Shown here: in pieces, positions 62,194 through 64,000 of the stretch | Position numbering within the stretch: the stretch's first letter is position 1 | How the letters are laid out: each line of letters starts with the position of its first letter | Assembly: GCF_000146325.1 (NCBI RefSeq) | Contig: NZ_GL397067.1 | Coordinates: 1,105,660 to 1,169,659 of the forward strand | Length of the DNA: 64,000 nucleotides | Source of the DNA: Pediococcus acidilactici DSM 20284 | Lineage (GTDB): Bacteria > Bacillota > Bacilli > Lactobacillales > Lactobacillaceae | Direction of reading: 5' to 3' | Translations under genes and position numbers: made by a program | The notes under the pieces: model-generated | Told to the model about the DNA's origin: nothing | Databases searched by the model: none | Seen by the model: the letters and a program-made list of their open reading frames with translations, nothing else

Positions 62194-62242
62194 AAAAAAG
62201 ACGCCTATTATCCCCAGGAATTTCCTAGAAATAATAGACGTC
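62194..62242 (-). terminator. Terminator or leader hairpin upstream of eno
   Basis: On the minus strand GACGTCTATTAT pairs with ATAATAGGCGTC around inner CTAGGAA/TTCCTGG-type pairing, then TTTTTT. It follows the TPR-like gene and precedes eno by about 25 bases. Confidence 0.8.
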
Positions 62243-62381
62243 ATCAAATTAATGTTTAATTATTTTTACGGCGAACGTCATCGCCTATTTAGTTACAGCC
62301 ATATTGTAGTTCCACTTAGTAATTTTTACAACCCGCTTTTTAAAAATTTGCGCAATTTTATAAATACAACTGCGCAAAAAA

Positions 62382-63272
62382 TTATTTTTGTGAGGACGCG
62401 GAAGGACCTTCGACCATGGCGTTTTCAGCTTCTTTTTCAGTCTGAGAAGGTTTACTGCTGCCAGAGCTGCTCGTTTCCGATGAAGAATTAGTTGAATCAC
62501 CAGAATCTGGCTTATCGCTTGATTCCTTGTTCGAGGGCTTATCCTCAGAAGCGGCTTTAGAAGAACTGTCCTTAGGTTTCTTTTTAGGCGCCGCCGGTTT
62601 GGTGGTAGTCGGCCCTTCGTAGCGCGGTTTTACCTTGGGTTTAATAGATTTATTTGCCGCCCCTTGATTATTATCCGGAGTCGTATCACTATTGAAAGCT
62701 CCTTGGTCAGCAACGATCCCAGCATTATTAAACCGTTGCAGCGTTAGTGCCTGATCATGGAGGGTTTCATAATATCCCTTATTAAATTCTTCGTTGCTAA
62801 GCAGCAAGTCTAACTGCGCATTTGAAGCATAAAAGTCCCACGCCGCGTTCAATTTTTTAGCTTTCTTTAGTTGTTTACTGAATTTTTTAAAATTATCCCT
62901 AATTTTTTTGATTAATTTGATCCGCGCCTGACTACGTTCTTTCAACGTCCTAGAGCCGTCTGAAATTTTCAGCACGTTTTGGTAATCTAACCGCGCACTG
63001 GTAAATTCATTACTTTTAAATTCAGATTCTGCGCGGGTAAATTGCCGAGTTTGGTCGAGGAGGTTGGTCGCCTCCCGATCGTTTTTCTTCTTTGTGAGGG
63101 CCCGTGAAAAATAATTCTTGGCAGCCGCATAATTTTTTTGGGCAATCGCCGTTTGTCCATTGGTGATGTTGCGTTGATATTGCAGTTCATTTTCGTGATA
63201 ATGAGCAACTGAGTACCCACCAACCACTCCGGCGACCAAAAAAATCAGAACCGCCCAAATCCACTTTTTCAT
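62382..63272 (-). CDS. Membrane-anchored TPR-like protein with disordered C-terminus
   Basis: 296 residues. An N-terminal anchor helix (WIWAVLIFLVAGVVGGYSVA) is followed by TPR-like helices ITNGQTAIAQKNYAAAKNYFSRAL and EFTSARLDYQNVLKI (about 35-110), then a basic coiled coil. The last 100 residues are Pro/Lys then Ser/Asp/Glu-rich low complexity. An outside location is likely because the short N-terminus is positive. The function is unknown. ATG 63272 follows GGGGAGGAATACCG, making an upstream start unnecessary. Confidence 0.82.
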   Translation of the reverse strand: MKKWIWAVLIFLVAGVVGGYSVAHYHENELQYQRNITNGQTAIAQKNYAAAKNYFSRALTKKKNDREATNLLDQTRQFTRAESEFKSNEFTSARLDYQNVLKISDGSRTLKERSQARIKLIKKIRDNFKKFSKQLKKAKKLNAAWDFYASNAQLDLLLSNEEFNKGYYETLHDQALTLQRFNNAGIVADQGAFNSDTTPDNNQGAANKSIKPKVKPRYEGPTTTKPAAPKKKPKDSSSKAASEDKPSNKESSDKPDSGDSTNSSSETSSSGSSKPSQTEKEAENAMVEGPSASSQK

Positions 63273-63363
63273 CGGTATTCCTCCCCATTCAGGTGTCTGC
63301 TTAATTATACCACGTAAGGCTTCATTACCCATATTAGGGAATTCGTTTTCATTAGCTTCTCAT

Positions 63364-63392
63364 TTGAAATATTTACCCAAACACGTTATAAC
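63364..63392 (+). promoter_or_regulatory. cfa promoter
   Basis: TTGAAA (63364-63369) and TATAAC (63387-63392) are separated by 17 bases. Confidence 0.65.
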
Positions 63393-63426
63393 AGTTGTAT
63401 AACTATTTTTGGAAAGGACCTGAATC

Positions 63427-64000
63427 ATGCTTGAGAAACAATTTTATAAAACGTTTTTAAAACGTTCATTCAATATCCCAATTAAAGTTAATTATTGGGA
63501 TGGAAGTTCCGCAGTTTACGGGACGGGAGAACCCCAAGCAACCATTACTTTTAAAAAGGCCATTCCGATTAAAAGCATTACTAAGAATGCTTCAATCGCC
63601 CTTGGGGAGGCGTACATGGATGGTACGATTACCGTCGATGGTAATTTACAAAAGTTAATTACTTCTGCTTACGAAAATGCGGACAGCTTTTTCCACAACA
63701 AGAAGTTCATCCACTTTCTTCCTAAACAAGGCCACGGCGAAAAGGAAAGTAAAGAAGATGTGCAAAACCACTACGATATTGGAAACGACTTCTATAAATT
63801 ATGGTTAGATCCAACAATGACTTATTCTTGTGCTTACTTTGAAAGCGACCAAGATAGCTTGGAAACGGCACAAATGAATAAGGTTCGCCACATTATTCAG
63901 AAACTAAACCCACAACCTGGAAAAACTCTTTTAGACATCGGTTGTGGTTGGGGAACCCTAATGCTTACTGCCGCTAAAGAATTTAACTTAAAGGTAGTCG
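63427..64000 (+). CDS. cfa: Cyclopropane-fatty-acyl-phospholipid synthase, N-terminal part
   Basis: 191 codons are visible. It has the N-terminal lipid-binding domain with [19 protein letters not shown], then the SAM-dependent methyltransferase region with [27 protein letters not shown], the Cfa signature, and motif [13 protein letters not shown]. It adds a methylene bridge to unsaturated membrane lipid chains, typical of acid-stressed lactobacilli. The start follows GGAAAGGACC. The gene runs off the window. Confidence 0.93.
   Translation, partial: MLEKQFYKTFLKRSFNIPIKVNYWDGSSAVYGTGEPQATITFKKAIPIKSITKNASIALGEAYMDGTITVDGNLQKLITSAYENADSFFHNKKFIHFLPKQGHGEKESKEDVQNHYDIGNDFYKLWLDPTMTYSCAYFESDQDSLETAQMNKVRHIIQKLNPQPGKTLLDIGCGWGTLMLTAAKEFNLKVV

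Overview
The window looks like a chromosomal segment of a member of the Lactobacillaceae. The sequence pointers are: two CtsR operators in front of an hsp20 gene; a ribose set made of a GRP-type permease (RbsU) with rbsD, rbsK and a LacI regulator; PTS-dependent dihydroxyacetone kinase; an Asp23/Gls24 alkaline-shock operon with its AmaP anchor; peptidase T; a water-forming type NADH oxidase; OpuC osmoprotectant uptake; and strong AGGAGG-like ribosome binding sites. I cannot name the species. No rRNA, tRNA, CRISPR, prophage or insertion sequence was seen. Gene density is high and most genes lie on the minus strand.

Layout. 1-8 kb: sugar acetyltransferase (cut by the edge), NADH oxidase, a lone EAL-domain protein, Hsp20, nucleoside diphosphate kinase, a DMT permease with a MarR regulator, and an ABC-F ATPase. 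8-19 kb: xanthine-type permease plus guanine deaminase, a MacB-like exporter, a P-type cation ATPase, and the four-gene opuC operon. 19.5-27 kb: pepT, a Gfo/Idh/MocA oxidoreductase, a MarR-controlled multidrug ABC exporter, and dhaKLM. 27-31 kb: a RelP-type small alarmone synthetase with three small co-directional genes, and a six-gene alkaline-shock/envelope operon that includes a 40-residue membrane peptide gene. 31-41 kb: a frameshifted aldo/keto reductase homologue, a 41-residue hydrophobic peptide, HAD phosphatase, pyrF, a deformylase-like protein, MarR/GNAT, gene remnants, a MerR regulator with zinc ribbon, and a LysR plus flavodoxin/cupin/CMD group. 40-47 kb: old-yellow-enzyme type oxidoreductase, ribose genes, and mntH. 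47-54.5 kb: a cell-surface polysaccharide locus. 54.6-64 kb: housekeeping genes (histidine phosphatase, quinone reductase with Rrf2 regulator, MalY/PatB with DUF3737, B3/B4 protein, gpmA, eno, a TPR-like membrane protein) and the start of cfa.

The two most interesting features are the following. First, the 47.4-54.6 kb locus. A BcsA-like processive glycosyltransferase carrying a C-terminal PilZ (c-di-GMP binding) domain is translationally coupled to a DPM1-like glycosyltransferase fused to a GtrA-type membrane domain. The pair is flanked in inverted orientation by two paralogous multi-pass proteins with GT-C-like features, one of them broken by a single-base deletion. With the EAL protein at 1.8 kb, this suggests c-di-GMP-controlled polysaccharide synthesis. 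Second, at least eleven copies of an intergenic element of about 100-130 bp lie 3' of genes. Each copy is an imperfect palindrome with fairly conserved basal arms and a highly variable apical stem that nevertheless stays self-complementary. They look like mobile or gene-converted bidirectional terminators.
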